From the NCBI GenBank assembly GCA_021811105.1, contig JAJZPM010000001.1, forward strand, positions 62,001 through 126,000: a DNA stretch of 64,000 bases. The letters run 5' to 3'. Positions 9,202 to 18,652 of this stretch are shown here, one piece after another (the first letter of the stretch is position 1; the number at the start of each line of letters is the position of its first letter). Below the pieces are notes generated by a model. That model had not been told where the DNA came from, did not search any database, and saw nothing but the letters and a program-made list of their open reading frames with translations. Source of the stretch: Nitrospirota bacterium. Its GTDB lineage: Bacteria; Nitrospirota; Thermodesulfovibrionia; Thermodesulfovibrionales; UBA6898. The translations under genes and the position numbers were made by a program.

Positions 9202-10779
9202 GTGGAAAAAGAAAAAGATAAAAATATTACAGATAAGATCTGGGATCTCTTTGCTTCCGTCAAGCTTGCGGTTGTCATATTTGCACTGATATCCGCCACG
9301 TCGGTTGTCGGCACTCTCCTGGAACAGCAGGCTGAACCGGAAAAGAACGTCAAGGTCTTGGTGAAAATGTTCGGTTTTGATCATGAAACTGCGCACCGCG
9401 TGTTAGGGGTTCTTGATAGCATGCATTTCACAAATATGTACCACTCATGGTGGTTTGTGGCCATCCTGCTCCTCTTTGCGGCGAATCTCATTATCTGTTC
9501 CATAGACCGCCTGCCAAGGATAGTGAAGCTGGTAAAGGAGCCCTTAAAGCCCCTTTCGGAAGATCACTTTAAGGGATTCGGGATAAAGAAAGAGGTCGTG
9601 CTGAAGGGAAACCCGGACAAGACGAAGGGAGCGGTCTCTGATGCCGCAAGTAAGGCTTTAGGGTTTCATCTTACAGAGGTGAAGGAGGCTCACGGCTACC
9701 AGCTCTATTCGCAAAAGGGGAATTATACCCGTCTCGGTGTGTATATCACACACTTCAGCATCCTCGTGATTCTTGCAGGGGCGGTAATCGGGATATTTTT
9801 CGGGTTCAAAGGTTTTCTCAACCTTCCCGAGGGCAGGCCCTATTCAGTGGCATTTGCACGGGGAAGCCATATGACGGATTCCGCAGAGTCCGAGAGAATT
9901 CTGGGCGTGCTCGATACCTCTGCCGGGAATCTGTCGTACGCCGCAAAACAGCTCGGCTTGGATGAAGGCACATTGAGATCAAAGATGCGGACATACGGCA
10001 TACAACCCCTTGGATTCCTGATCAGGTGCGACGAATTCAATGTGGATTTCTATGGCGGCACCGACATGCCGAAGGCATACAAGAGCTGGCTCACCGTGAT
10101 AAAAGACGGGAAAGAGGTTTTGAAAAAGGTGATCGAGGTGAACAACCCTTTAACTTATGAGGGGATCACCTTTTATCAGTCAAGCTACGGACTTATCCCT
10201 GGGGCCGGCGGAAACGCCATCTTCAGATTCAAGGTCTCTTCCAAGGATGGCCGGGCAGAAGTCCTGGACCTGAAGTTCGGCAATACCTTTGCCATCCCCG
10301 GCACCAACCTCACAGGGAAGATCGAGGACTTCTCTCCTGCCATCGGTTTCGATGAACGGACGGGAAGGGCGTTTACCTATGCCGAGCAGTTGACCAATCC
10401 CGCAGTATATATGAATTTCTTCGAAGGCGGAAACCGAAAATTCGGCGGATGGATACTGAAGAGATATCCGGAGACATGGAAGATCCCCGATGGGACTGTG
10501 CTTGAGTTCGCCGGCATCTGGGGAATGCAGCACACAGGCCTGCAGGTGAGGAAAGACCCGGGGGTATGGGTAGTGTATCTGGGCTGCATCGCCATGGCCT
10601 TCGGCCTGTTCACCGCCTTTTTTATGAGCCATAGAAAGATATGGATCAAACTTGTGGAAGAGAAGAACGTCACCCGTGTCGTGGTCGGCGCTTCTGCAAA
10701 CAAGAACAGGCACGCCTTCGAGAAGAAGATCGACAGGATGGTGGGCCTTTTGAGTAAAGACAGGGAAGGAGGAAGATAA
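9202..10779 (+). CDS. resB: System II cytochrome c maturation protein ResB (Ccs1)
   Basis: 525 residues. The start IWDLFASVKLAVVIFALISATSVVGTLLEQ-type segment (about residues 12-41) is the ResB hallmark. It is followed by a second and third membrane segment (about 85-105 and 190-212), a large periplasmic domain and a last segment near residue 460. ResB works with CcsA to deliver haem to apocytochromes c on the outer face of the inner membrane. The next gene, CcsA, starts three bases later, so the two form the usual pair. The start may be GTG 9202 with AAGGAG upstream. Confidence 0.93.
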   Translation: MEKEKDKNITDKIWDLFASVKLAVVIFALISATSVVGTLLEQQAEPEKNVKVLVKMFGFDHETAHRVLGVLDSMHFTNMYHSWWFVAILLLFAANLIICSIDRLPRIVKLVKEPLKPLSEDHFKGFGIKKEVVLKGNPDKTKGAVSDAASKALGFHLTEVKEAHGYQLYSQKGNYTRLGVYITHFSILVILAGAVIGIFFGFKGFLNLPEGRPYSVAFARGSHMTDSAESERILGVLDTSAGNLSYAAKQLGLDEGTLRSKMRTYGIQPLGFLIRCDEFNVDFYGGTDMPKAYKSWLTVIKDGKEVLKKVIEVNNPLTYEGITFYQSSYGLIPGAGGNAIFRFKVSSKDGRAEVLDLKFGNTFAIPGTNLTGKIEDFSPAIGFDERTGRAFTYAEQLTNPAVYMNFFEGGNRKFGGWILKRYPETWKIPDGTVLEFAGIWGMQHTGLQVRKDPGVWVVYLGCIAMAFGLFTAFFMSHRKIWIKLVEEKNVTRVVVGASANKNRHAFEKKIDRMVGLLSKDREGGR

Positions 10780-10782
10780 GTA

Positions 10783-11865
10783 ATGGACAGTTCAACATTA
10801 TTCGGGGTCTCGACCATGGCATATATCGTTGCCATGATAATTTATATTACCTACCTCGCATTCGGGAAATCCCAGATAGGGATCACCGCCACAACGGTAA
10901 CGATAATCGGCTTCATCTCTCAGACCTTTGCGATAGGGATGCGGTGGGTCGAATTCAAGAACGTCGGACAGATGGGATGGCTGAGGGCTGCTCCCTTTAC
11001 AAACCTTTATGAATCCCTCATCTTCTTTGTCTGGTGTCTCATCCTGGGGTATCTGATCATCGAATTCAAGTACAAGAACAGGTCGTTCGGGGCTTTCGTA
11101 ACACCCATCGCCGGCCTTGCGCTTGCATTCATCGATCTCACAGGCATGGACAAGGGCATCCATCCGCTTGTCCCTGCTCTTCAGAGCAACTGGCTTCTGG
11201 TACATGTGGTGATGAGCTTCATCGCATATTCCACCTTCGCCCTGGCCTTCAGCACCGGCCTGATGTACCTCATCATGAAAACGGAGAAGAGAAGCGAGCC
11301 TTCCTACATCTTCTGGACAGTCTCCACAGGGATATTCCTCGTGGTGCTATTGGCCATGGGACTGGATTATCTCTCCTTCAAGGTAATGATCAAGAACCCA
11401 GACGTCCTGATCAAGAGCTTCCTTTTCAGGGCGTCATTGCTCAGCAATTCTCCCCTTGTCTCGCTCCTGAGCTGGATTGCCGCCGTCGTCTTCATCTTTA
11501 TGCTCTGGCGATACGGGCATCTACTCAAGAAGGTCATCGGCTCTTTCTCCCTCTCGGCAGATATACTCGACGATATCACTTACAAAAGCATCGCTATAGG
11601 CTTCCCTGTCTTCACGCTGGGAGGACTTATCTTCGGTGCGATATGGGCAGATCAGGCATGGGGCGTGTACTGGAGCTGGGACCCGAAAGAGACCTGGTCA
11701 CTGATCTCGTGGTTCGCCTACGCCTTCTTTCTACATGCGCGGCTGCTCAGGGGGTGGAGGGGCAAGAAGGCCGCAGTCGTCGCGGTTGTAGGTTTTGTGC
11801 TCGTGATCTTCACCTATCTGGGAGTTAACCTGCTGCTTTCAGGGCTGCATGCATATGGATCGTAA
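10783..11865 (+). CDS. ccsA: cytochrome c biogenesis protein CcsA/ResC
   Basis: 360 residues with about eight membrane segments. The haem-binding WWD-type motif is WGVYWSWDPKETWSLISW (about residues 290-307), diagnostic of the CcsA/CcmC/CcmF haem-handling family. Conserved His residues flank it. It forms the System II synthetase with the ResB just upstream (GGAGG ahead of the start). The stop lies about 50 bases before the start of the disulphide-forming protein. Confidence 0.93.
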   Translation: MDSSTLFGVSTMAYIVAMIIYITYLAFGKSQIGITATTVTIIGFISQTFAIGMRWVEFKNVGQMGWLRAAPFTNLYESLIFFVWCLILGYLIIEFKYKNRSFGAFVTPIAGLALAFIDLTGMDKGIHPLVPALQSNWLLVHVVMSFIAYSTFALAFSTGLMYLIMKTEKRSEPSYIFWTVSTGIFLVVLLAMGLDYLSFKVMIKNPDVLIKSFLFRASLLSNSPLVSLLSWIAAVVFIFMLWRYGHLLKKVIGSFSLSADILDDITYKSIAIGFPVFTLGGLIFGAIWADQAWGVYWSWDPKETWSLISWFAYAFFLHARLLRGWRGKKAAVVAVVGFVLVIFTYLGVNLLLSGLHAYGS

Positions 11866-11914
11866 TAATTGCCGGACGGATATTCTGAAAGCTACTTTAT
11901 CAGAGAGGACTGAT

Positions 11915-12877
11915 ATGAACGCGACACGAGTTGTTTCCGGCTTGCAGAAAAGGCTGTGGATTTTGCCGGTTCTGTGCATCCTCACGATAATCATCGGGCA
12001 GCTATGCGCTGCAAAGTGTGCCTATATCCAGGGAGATATCCTCGGCATTGACCTGAATATCTTCGGCATACTTTTTTATTCCCTGCTGCTTGTCTCACTC
12101 TTGGTATATAGAAACTTTTATACTAAGGATTGGCTCATAAAGGTTATAGCCGCTGTTGTGGCCGTGGGCGTCGGGGCGGAGTTGATCCTCATTAAGTTCC
12201 AGGTCGAAAACAGCGTCTATTGCCCGAAATGTCTTATCTCAGGTTTCTTTTTCCTTGTCCTGTTTTTCCTGCTCGCCCGGCACCTGGGAAAATGGGTCAT
12301 AATCCTTCTGATCGTGGCCGGGCTGCTCTTCACCTCTTTCACCTTCAACGGGTCCGTCATTCCCTCATATGCGGATGAGGCATACCCACAGTTTGGTGCC
12401 GACAAGGCGGCGATCGAGCTTATCGTCTATTCGGATTATTTTTGTTTATACTGCAGAAGGATAGATCAGCAGACGAACATAATCCTGAGTAAAATAAAGA
12501 AACGAGCAAGAATACTCTTTGTTGATGTGCCGCTTCACCCACAATCCCTTGATTACTCGGAGATATTTCTCTATACATGGTTTGTTTCCGGGAATAACCT
12601 GGAAAACGCTTTCTTGGTGAGGGAGCTACTTTTTGACTTGGCTGCAAAGAAAACCGATCAGACCAGGGTCATTGCCCTGCTGAAGTCGAAGGGTATCCAG
12701 CTAAGTATTGACAGGGAGAGGGCACGGTCAATATTTCGCAGATTTTACAACGAATCCATAAAAACAGACAAGGTAAGCGCAACGCCGACAGTAGTCATCG
12801 TAAGGGGCGGTGAAAGGAAAAAATATGTGGGAGCTAAGGCGGTCCTTAAGGCTTTGGAGGAGCTCCTTTCAACGTGA
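11915..12877 (+). CDS. VKOR-like disulphide protein fused to a thioredoxin-fold domain
   Basis: 320 residues from the chosen start. The first half has about five membrane segments with cysteine pairs placed as in bacterial vitamin K epoxide reductases: CAAKC in the first loop and YCPKC as the quinone-side pair. The second half is a periplasmic DsbA/DsbG-like thioredoxin fold with FCLYC as the CxxC centre and SATPTVVI as the cis-Pro loop. Together they would oxidise thiols and pass electrons to quinone. Next to ResB/CcsA it may control the redox state of CxxCH motifs during cytochrome maturation. ATG 11915 has AGAGAGGA upstream; an upstream in-frame ATG at 11849 overlaps ccsA. Confidence 0.85.
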   Translation: MNATRVVSGLQKRLWILPVLCILTIIIGQLCAAKCAYIQGDILGIDLNIFGILFYSLLLVSLLVYRNFYTKDWLIKVIAAVVAVGVGAELILIKFQVENSVYCPKCLISGFFFLVLFFLLARHLGKWVIILLIVAGLLFTSFTFNGSVIPSYADEAYPQFGADKAAIELIVYSDYFCLYCRRIDQQTNIILSKIKKRARILFVDVPLHPQSLDYSEIFLYTWFVSGNNLENAFLVRELLFDLAAKKTDQTRVIALLKSKGIQLSIDRERARSIFRRFYNESIKTDKVSATPTVVIVRGGERKKYVGAKAVLKALEELLST

Positions 12878-12942
12878 TTCAATATGCATATGGAGCGGAA
12901 TGACATGGAAGAGGGGATAGCGGTCTTAAATGCCCCAGTCAT

Positions 12943-14862
12943 ATGGGATTGTGGTATCTCATGAATGAACTTTTCAGAGATAGAAAAGTTAGATGGTTAT
13001 TGGCAGCGCTGCTGGCAATTGTCCCTCTTGAGATATTGTCTCTTTTCTCGATCCATCTTCCATTATGGATCGAGCTTCCTTTGCTGATTGCTGTAATTGT
13101 CGTATTTGGCAGAAAGGTCTTCATAGGCGGCATCAGAAGTCTTATGAAACTGAACTTTGCCGACATTGACCTCCTGATGACGATAGCAGTTCTCGGCGCA
13201 CTTTATCTTCGACAGTTTGAGGAGGCAGCGATCATCGTTGTTCTCTTTGCACTCGGAGAGACCCTTGAGGAATTCGGCGTAGAGAGAAGTCAGGCAGCCC
13301 TAAAAGGCCTTATCGACAAGACTCCCAAGTCAGCGCGCATCAAAGAAAAAAACGAAGAGGTTCCTATAGAAGATGTCGAAATAGGCGAAATTATGATTAT
13401 TAAACCCGGTGACCAGATTCCATTGGACGGAGAAATCATCTTTGGAAACTCTCTTCTTGATGAAGCGACAATAACCGGCGAACCCCTTCCGGCGAGTAAG
13501 TACATCGGAGATACCGTTTATGCCGGCACGGTCAATATGCAGGGCTATCTGGAGGCGAAGGTAATTAAGAAGGCAAAGGACTCTGCACTTGCGAAAATAA
13601 TCGAACTGACCTTCAGATCTGCTGAGAAGAAAGCATCGTCACAAAAATTTATCGAAAGATTTGCGGAAATTTATACTCCTTCAATAGTAATTGCTTCTCT
13701 CTTGCTCATCCTGATTCCTGTTGCACTATTGGGCAAACCGCTTGACCCTTGGCTTACACAGGCATTGACTCTGCTCATTATTGCCTGCCCATGCGCTTTG
13801 GTAATATCCACACCCATCGCTATTTTCTCGGCTGTAGGAAATGCGACTGGGAAGGGAGTGCTAATCAAAGGCGGAAGATTTATCGAGGAGATGGGTAAGG
13901 TGCACGCCATTGCTTTCGATAAGACCAGAACGTTAACAAAAGGTGAACCCGTGGTCTCCAACGTTGTCCCCTTCAACGGGTTCACGGAAGAAGAGGTAAT
14001 CGCATGCGCTGCCGGGATGGAAGCATTTTCGGAACATCCTATTGCAAAGGGCATCCTGGATAAATCAAAGAGAATAGGCGCCAGGCTCCACGCGTATGAG
14101 AATTTTAGGGCTATTCCAGGCAAGGGATTAAAGGGTGAGTGCATGGTCTGTTTCGATAAACACCACTGCATGGGGAATATAAAGTTTGTCACAGAGGAGC
14201 ATGCGATAGAAGAAACAGTTTTAAAGAAAGTTGAGGAGTTCGAGGAACAGGGGAAAACAGCAATCGTGATTAGCGACAACAAAAGAGTCAAGGGGATAAT
14301 CGGAATTGACGATGAAATCAGGGAAGAGAGCAGGCCGCTGATAGATGCCCTTTTGAAGATGAATATCGTACCGGTAATGCTGACAGGGGATAATAAGGCA
14401 GCAGCGGATTTTGTTGCATCACACCTTAAGATCGAGGTTGTGAAGGCAGCATTGCTCCCGAGTGAAAAAGTGGAAGAACTATCAAGGCTTATTCAACGGT
14501 ACAAGCATGTTGCCATGGTGGGTGACGGAGTAAATGATGCACCCGCCCTTGCCACTGCGTCTGTGGGCATTGCAATGGGCGCAATCGGTTCGGACGTTGC
14601 CATCGAAAATGCAGACATCGCACTTATGAACGACAAGATCGGACTGGTGGCTTACCTCGTTGGCTTGGGTAGGGCGTGTGCCAAGAAAATACGCTACAAC
14701 ATAATCTCGGCTGTAACGGTGAAATTCCTTTTCTTGTTCCTGGCTATCGTGGGATTGAGCAATCTGGCGATGGCGATCTTTGCCGATGTCGGGGTTACTG
14801 TGCTGGTAATCATGAATAGCTTGAGATTGTTTGGATATGAAGATAAAGGAGGAAAGCAATGA
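12943..14862 (+). CDS. heavy-metal P1B-type ATPase, unusual phosphorylation motif
   Basis: 639 residues with eight predicted membrane segments and no N-terminal HMA domain. The metal site is ACPCAL (Cys282-Pro-Cys284). The nucleotide domain carries SEHPIAKGI (the HP motif), and the phosphorylation domain has MLTGDN and VGDGVNDAPALATA. The catalytic motif at residue 326 reads DKTRTLTKGEP instead of DKTGTLT: the near-invariant Gly is Arg. DNA at 13918-13938 supports this directly (GAT AAG ACC AGA). CPC plus the overall form suggests Zn/Cd/Pb or Cu export, but the substrate is uncertain. The downstream lipoprotein gene overlaps its stop (ATGA), so the two are co-translated. Confidence 0.9.
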   Translation: MGLWYLMNELFRDRKVRWLLAALLAIVPLEILSLFSIHLPLWIELPLLIAVIVVFGRKVFIGGIRSLMKLNFADIDLLMTIAVLGALYLRQFEEAAIIVVLFALGETLEEFGVERSQAALKGLIDKTPKSARIKEKNEEVPIEDVEIGEIMIIKPGDQIPLDGEIIFGNSLLDEATITGEPLPASKYIGDTVYAGTVNMQGYLEAKVIKKAKDSALAKIIELTFRSAEKKASSQKFIERFAEIYTPSIVIASLLLILIPVALLGKPLDPWLTQALTLLIIACPCALVISTPIAIFSAVGNATGKGVLIKGGRFIEEMGKVHAIAFDKTRTLTKGEPVVSNVVPFNGFTEEEVIACAAGMEAFSEHPIAKGILDKSKRIGARLHAYENFRAIPGKGLKGECMVCFDKHHCMGNIKFVTEEHAIEETVLKKVEEFEEQGKTAIVISDNKRVKGIIGIDDEIREESRPLIDALLKMNIVPVMLTGDNKAAADFVASHLKIEVVKAALLPSEKVEELSRLIQRYKHVAMVGDGVNDAPALATASVGIAMGAIGSDVAIENADIALMNDKIGLVAYLVGLGRACAKKIRYNIISAVTVKFLFLFLAIVGLSNLAMAIFADVGVTVLVIMNSLRLFGYEDKGGKQ

Positions 14863-15500
14863 AAAAACTAATACTGTCTCTTGGAACGGTGCTCTTGATG
14901 AGCAGCCTTTTGGGGTGCGGAACTGCTGCGAAGGAAATCCAGTCGAGATCACTTGGCGGGAAAACGGATGTCTTTAAGGAAGTAAGTAATGGGAGTGCAA
15001 TTCCCAAGGGATTTGCTGATCTAATTATTAAGGCGAACATCAAGACGCATGTGGAAGGCTACTACGTTCTCGAATCAAAGGAGTCCCTGCACGGCAAGCA
15101 GGGATATCCGTTTGTCTTTAACATCGACGGCCAAGGCATTACTTGGAAGCTTGCTGGCGTTAAGGATATAAAGCCTTCGTATGAAGCGGATGGGAAGACA
15201 AGCCGCGATCCCGAAGCAGGCGAAGGACTCAAGTATGTTATTGAAAAAAAGTTGCGCCTCGCTATAGGGAGGCACAGGGTATATTTTGGTTTGCCCGAAG
15301 ATAAATACGCTGTGGAATTTGAAATAGCCCTGGGGGATGGAGAAATAGGTGTGCTTGAGTTTAAGCCGATCTACAGGACAAAGAGAATTCCCACGAGGAT
15401 ACCGACTTTTTTGAAGGGGATAGACAAATATGCTGCGTTCCTTGACGGAGTACCAGTGACAATCTCCGTAGAATCTTCGTACGGTGGGGAAGAAAGATGA
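14859..15500 (+). CDS. lipoprotein of unknown function
   Basis: 213 residues. The N-terminus is a lipoprotein signal (MSSLLGCGTAA, lipobox LLGC). AAAGGAGG precedes the start, and the ATG overlaps the ATPase stop codon, implying translational coupling. The mature part is soluble and mixed alpha/beta, with no motif I recognise. Coupling to a metal ATPase suggests a periplasmic or outer-membrane metal-related role, but this is inference. Confidence 0.75.
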   Translation: MKKLILSLGTVLLMSSLLGCGTAAKEIQSRSLGGKTDVFKEVSNGSAIPKGFADLIIKANIKTHVEGYYVLESKESLHGKQGYPFVFNIDGQGITWKLAGVKDIKPSYEADGKTSRDPEAGEGLKYVIEKKLRLAIGRHRVYFGLPEDKYAVEFEIALGDGEIGVLEFKPIYRTKRIPTRIPTFLKGIDKYAAFLDGVPVTISVESSYGGEER

Positions 15501-15885
15501 GAAAATAGAGAGAGAAGTGAAGGCTGCATGGGCACGTAGAGGAGGAGGATGAATGCGCATGGATAGTACCGAGGGAAAAAAGATATACTGAGGCAGCATG
15601 GTTTTTTGGAATGCAATGGCTACTGGGTACGGGATGACATCTGCATACTCAGCGAGCTCATTGTCGAGAGTTCCCCCAGTTTCATCAGCGGCTTTCTTGA
15701 TGCAACAGAGCGTAGGACTGTGAGTCGAACTAACGGAAGCTTTTCAGCGGAAGTTTCAGACCATAGCAAGGAGGCTGATGATTTCAAAGAGTGAGGAGGA
15801 AATGAGTTGTCAGTAATGGTGAAGTCCCTATATTCACAAATAATGCGACCCAAGCTGGCAACGCCTAATCTATACAATGACCGAA
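15501..15885. other. convergent gap between the lipoprotein and PIN genes
   Basis: 385 bases between convergent genes. Short open frames exist on both strands (for example 15606-15794 +), but none has a convincing ribosome site. No clear intrinsic terminator is seen, although a T6 run occurs at 15602-15607. Confidence 0.4.
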
Positions 15886-16737
15886 CTAATCTTCTTCCTT
15901 TCTGTGCCATATATTGAAGGAATATTCGGAATAAGCAGCGCTGGTCACTACATCTATGCTTGCATCGCGCGCAGCCTTGGAAGGGCGAAAGTCTCTCAAA
16001 ACAAGTGCCCTATACACCATCAGTGCAATTCCACCGAGTAAGGCGAACCCTGTAATCATATTAACGGTGTCATAATAAGTTTTCGGTGTAAGCAATAAGA
16101 CCACGAAGCCAACGATGGCAATCAAGAAACAAAGTCTCATGAAGACCCCGGAAAACCCCAGGCGACGTAATGAGGACATTCCGCCGCGGTTTGGAATAGA
16201 ATGTCGAGGGAATCTATCTTTCACATTCCGACCCTTTGCAGTATTTCTTGCCGGAGCCGTGGCCTGCGGGAGCTCGATATCAAAAAAAGGTGTATATTCA
16301 GCCTTTACCCCATAAGCTCTAGCAACGGTCCGCATATTCGTATCTGTCGTGAAGAGGGTAACGTCCTCGCCGGCGTTCTTCAGCGATAGAGAAGCCCCGA
16401 GTATCTTATTGTCGGCATCACTGGCTAACGCATCTACGCTCTCATACCCTGCAAAGACCCTCAGAGTCCTGCCCGTCGGCAGCTTGACACCGGTAACCAG
16501 ATCTCCATAACTGCTGAGCCTGTCCAGTGTCCTCGCAATTTGCCTTGCAGCCTTGGCCACAAGCTCCTTGTCGCTGTTCTTCAAGCCATCAAGTTCCCTG
16601 ATAACGACAAGAGGGATTACCCAGTCAGCCTCAGCGGTCTTAGACATTATGTACGGGTCGTAAATAAGAACCGTCGTGTCCAGTACGTATACTTTTCCGG
16701 GCTTGTTATCCATTTCAGTCATCCCTGAGTTGCTCAT
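15886..16737 (-). CDS. PIN-domain protein with C-terminal membrane anchor
   Basis: 283 residues. Residues 15-155 form a PIN nuclease domain like that fused to PhoH ATPases. The acidic residues are in place: VYVLDTTVLI (Asp), IRELDGLKN (Glu), DADNKILG (Asp) and LFTTDTNMRTVA (Asp). The usual PhoH ATPase is absent; instead there is a linker followed by two membrane segments (about 205-222 and 232-250). It is therefore a predicted membrane-tethered RNase-like protein. The ribosome site favours ATG 16713 (AGGGATG upstream) over the outer ATG 16737. The target is unknown. Confidence 0.8.
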   Translation of the reverse strand: MSNSGMTEMDNKPGKVYVLDTTVLIYDPYIMSKTAEADWVIPLVVIRELDGLKNSDKELVAKAARQIARTLDRLSSYGDLVTGVKLPTGRTLRVFAGYESVDALASDADNKILGASLSLKNAGEDVTLFTTDTNMRTVARAYGVKAEYTPFFDIELPQATAPARNTAKGRNVKDRFPRHSIPNRGGMSSLRRLGFSGVFMRLCFLIAIVGFVVLLLTPKTYYDTVNMITGFALLGGIALMVYRALVLRDFRPSKAARDASIDVVTSAAYSEYSFNIWHRKEED

Positions 16738-16809
16738 ACCTATTTATAAGGTTCCACTATCCGGTTGTCAAGGGGGCTGCCTTGTAAAAAGTAATATAGA
16801 ACAGAAGAT

Positions 16810-17160
16810 ATGCCCAAAGACATACTACCTTTCATCGGCGGCTGGCCGTCAAATTTCGTAGTGACTGAGGTCCTCGGTGTAGTAATGGGAGAGGGGACCC
16901 AGGGCACAAGTATCTTCAAAGACACAAGAGCTAAAATTGCGGACATCTTTGGCGGGAAGGTGGAAGGGTATTCAGATGACCTCGCCAAGGCAAAAGACCA
17001 GGCTACCAAGGAGATGCTCGAATTGGCCCGTAAGAACGGCGCTGACGCGGTTGGCGGGATCGAGCATGAGACGATCATCGCGTCCTCCGAAAAGGGAGGG
17101 ATATTTGTCGTAAGCACGATGGGCACCGCAGTCAAAGGATATCTGAAAAAGGATTCGTAA
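16810..17160 (+). CDS. YbjQ-like protein (DUF74)
   Basis: 116 residues. It has the YbjQ pattern: an opening beta strand then VVTEVLGVVMGEG, a central helix ending ATKEMLELARKNGADAVGGIEHE, and a final strand with GTAVKG. These pentameric proteins are described as heavy-metal-binding-like, but no biochemical role is established. It is divergent from the PIN gene (72 bases between starts). The ribosome site is weak. Confidence 0.8.
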   Translation: MPKDILPFIGGWPSNFVVTEVLGVVMGEGTQGTSIFKDTRAKIADIFGGKVEGYSDDLAKAKDQATKEMLELARKNGADAVGGIEHETIIASSEKGGIFVVSTMGTAVKGYLKKDS

Positions 17161-17245
17161 AGGCATGCCAATCAGAAGTGCCGGACAGCGTGAGGGCTAA
17201 GAAGCAATCCCGTGCTTGCGAGGAGGAGGCGGCATCTTATCGGCG

Positions 17246-17440
17246 TCACTCTATTGGTTGCAACCTCAGCCAGTTTGACTCGTGGTTTCCGTTCACCCCT
17301 TTGAGCGTTGCGTAAACCGCGATCCCATCGTCGACGCTGTGGCTTATCCATGCGGGGAACTCATGTGAGGGGAAGGCCGTGCCCCGCGATAGGTCAAGGA
17401 AGTCCCCGAAGTCTATGGTAATTGATTTCATGCGCTTCAT
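17246..17440 (-). CDS. small protein of unknown function
   Basis: 64 residues, opening MKRMKSITIDFGDFLDLS. A strong ribosome site (GGGAGGGG) lies eight bases upstream on the minus strand, which supports translation. No domain recognised. It faces the YbjQ-like gene and follows the site-2 protease gene in the same direction. Confidence 0.55.
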   Translation of the reverse strand: MKRMKSITIDFGDFLDLSRGTAFPSHEFPAWISHSVDDGIAVYATLKGVNGNHESNWLRLQPIE

Positions 17441-17547
17441 ATATCCCCTCCCAGGTTGAAGTCCAAAAATTATAACATATCCTCAGAAGACGACTTTTCC
17501 CTTTTACTTCCCTGTGGAACGCGATGCCGAGATCATAGGCGTCCACG

Positions 17548-18615
17548 CTATTTAAGGAGCTTCAGGAGATCGTTGTAAAACACGAAAACGACCAGCATGA
17601 CCAGGGAGGAAACCCCCAGTCTCTGGATGAGCAGCATTGTCTTGGGCTTCAAAGGCTTGCCCCTCAGGAGCTCCAAAAGCAGAATGATCATGAATCCGCC
17701 ATCCAAAGCAGGGAAGGGGATAAGATTGAAGACACCTATGTTGACGCTCAGAAAAGCTATCGTGAAGATGAAATTCTCGATGCCTATGCTCATCTGCTGG
17801 CTTGCCGTCTTGACGATCATTATGGGACCGGCGAGGTCCGCAAGCGGCAACTGTCCCTTGAGAAGCATGACGAAGGCCGAAAAGACCAGACTTGTCATTT
17901 CCCAGGACTTGCTCGTCGCAGTCCTTAAGGAGCCGATGACACCCTGTCTGTAGACTGTTTTTGTCCCTTTCGGGCTGACACCGAGAAAGCCAGTCTCCGA
18001 AGGCCGATTCAAGGCGTCATATCCTATTCGCTTCTCGGGTATTACAGTCGTCAAGATGACATTGCCGGCCCTCTGAAGCTTCAAAGGCAGAGACACCCCG
18101 GGATTTTCCTGAATGACTCTTATGGCGTCTTCATATATCAGAACGTGCGTTCCGTTGATTTCCGTAATCCTGTCTCCGGAAAGCATGCCGGCCTTTTCCG
18201 CTGGTGAGCCCTTCGAAACGGTCCCAATCTCGGGCGACAGGACGGAGATGCCGCTCCAATAGACGGCAGTCAACAGAAAGATCGCAAGGACGATATTGAA
18301 GAAGGCCCCGGCGAGCACAATCAAGGCCCTGTTTCTGACGGGCTGATGCCGGAACGATTGTGCGGCTTCTTGTTGGGGAACATCCTCTTCAGGGTCCTCT
18401 CCCAGCAGTTCGACATATCCCCCGAGCTGTATGAGAGATATCACGAATTCCGTTCCCCTGACATTTGTCCTGAAGAGGACAGGACCAAACCCGAGTGAGA
18501 ACTTCTTCACCTTCACCCCCGCCGCCCTTGCCGCCACGAAGTGTCCGAATTCGTGCGAGACGACTATCAGACTGAACATTCCCGTGATTGCCAACGCCTG
18601 GTATAGAATTTCCAT
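17548..18615 (-). CDS. rseP: RseP-type site-2 membrane metalloprotease
   Basis: 355 residues. VVSHEFGHF (about residue 21) is the HExxH zinc site in the first membrane segment. A single PDZ domain follows (about 125-205, GSPAEKAGMLSGDRITEING). NLIPFPALDGG (about 290) is the third zinc-ligand motif of the M50 family. RseP enzymes cut anti-sigma factors and signal peptides within the membrane. A good ribosome site (AAAGAGGAAAGG) precedes the start. It begins 37 bases after the stop of the RpoC-like gene on the same strand, an unusual neighbour. The link to the element's own sigma factor is speculative. Confidence 0.92.
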   Translation of the reverse strand: MEILYQALAITGMFSLIVVSHEFGHFVAARAAGVKVKKFSLGFGPVLFRTNVRGTEFVISLIQLGGYVELLGEDPEEDVPQQEAAQSFRHQPVRNRALIVLAGAFFNIVLAIFLLTAVYWSGISVLSPEIGTVSKGSPAEKAGMLSGDRITEINGTHVLIYEDAIRVIQENPGVSLPLKLQRAGNVILTTVIPEKRIGYDALNRPSETGFLGVSPKGTKTVYRQGVIGSLRTATSKSWEMTSLVFSAFVMLLKGQLPLADLAGPIMIVKTASQQMSIGIENFIFTIAFLSVNIGVFNLIPFPALDGGFMIILLLELLRGKPLKPKTMLLIQRLGVSSLVMLVVFVFYNDLLKLLK

Positions 18616-18652
18616 GATCCTTTCCTCTTTCTCTCTTAAGATATATTAGGTT

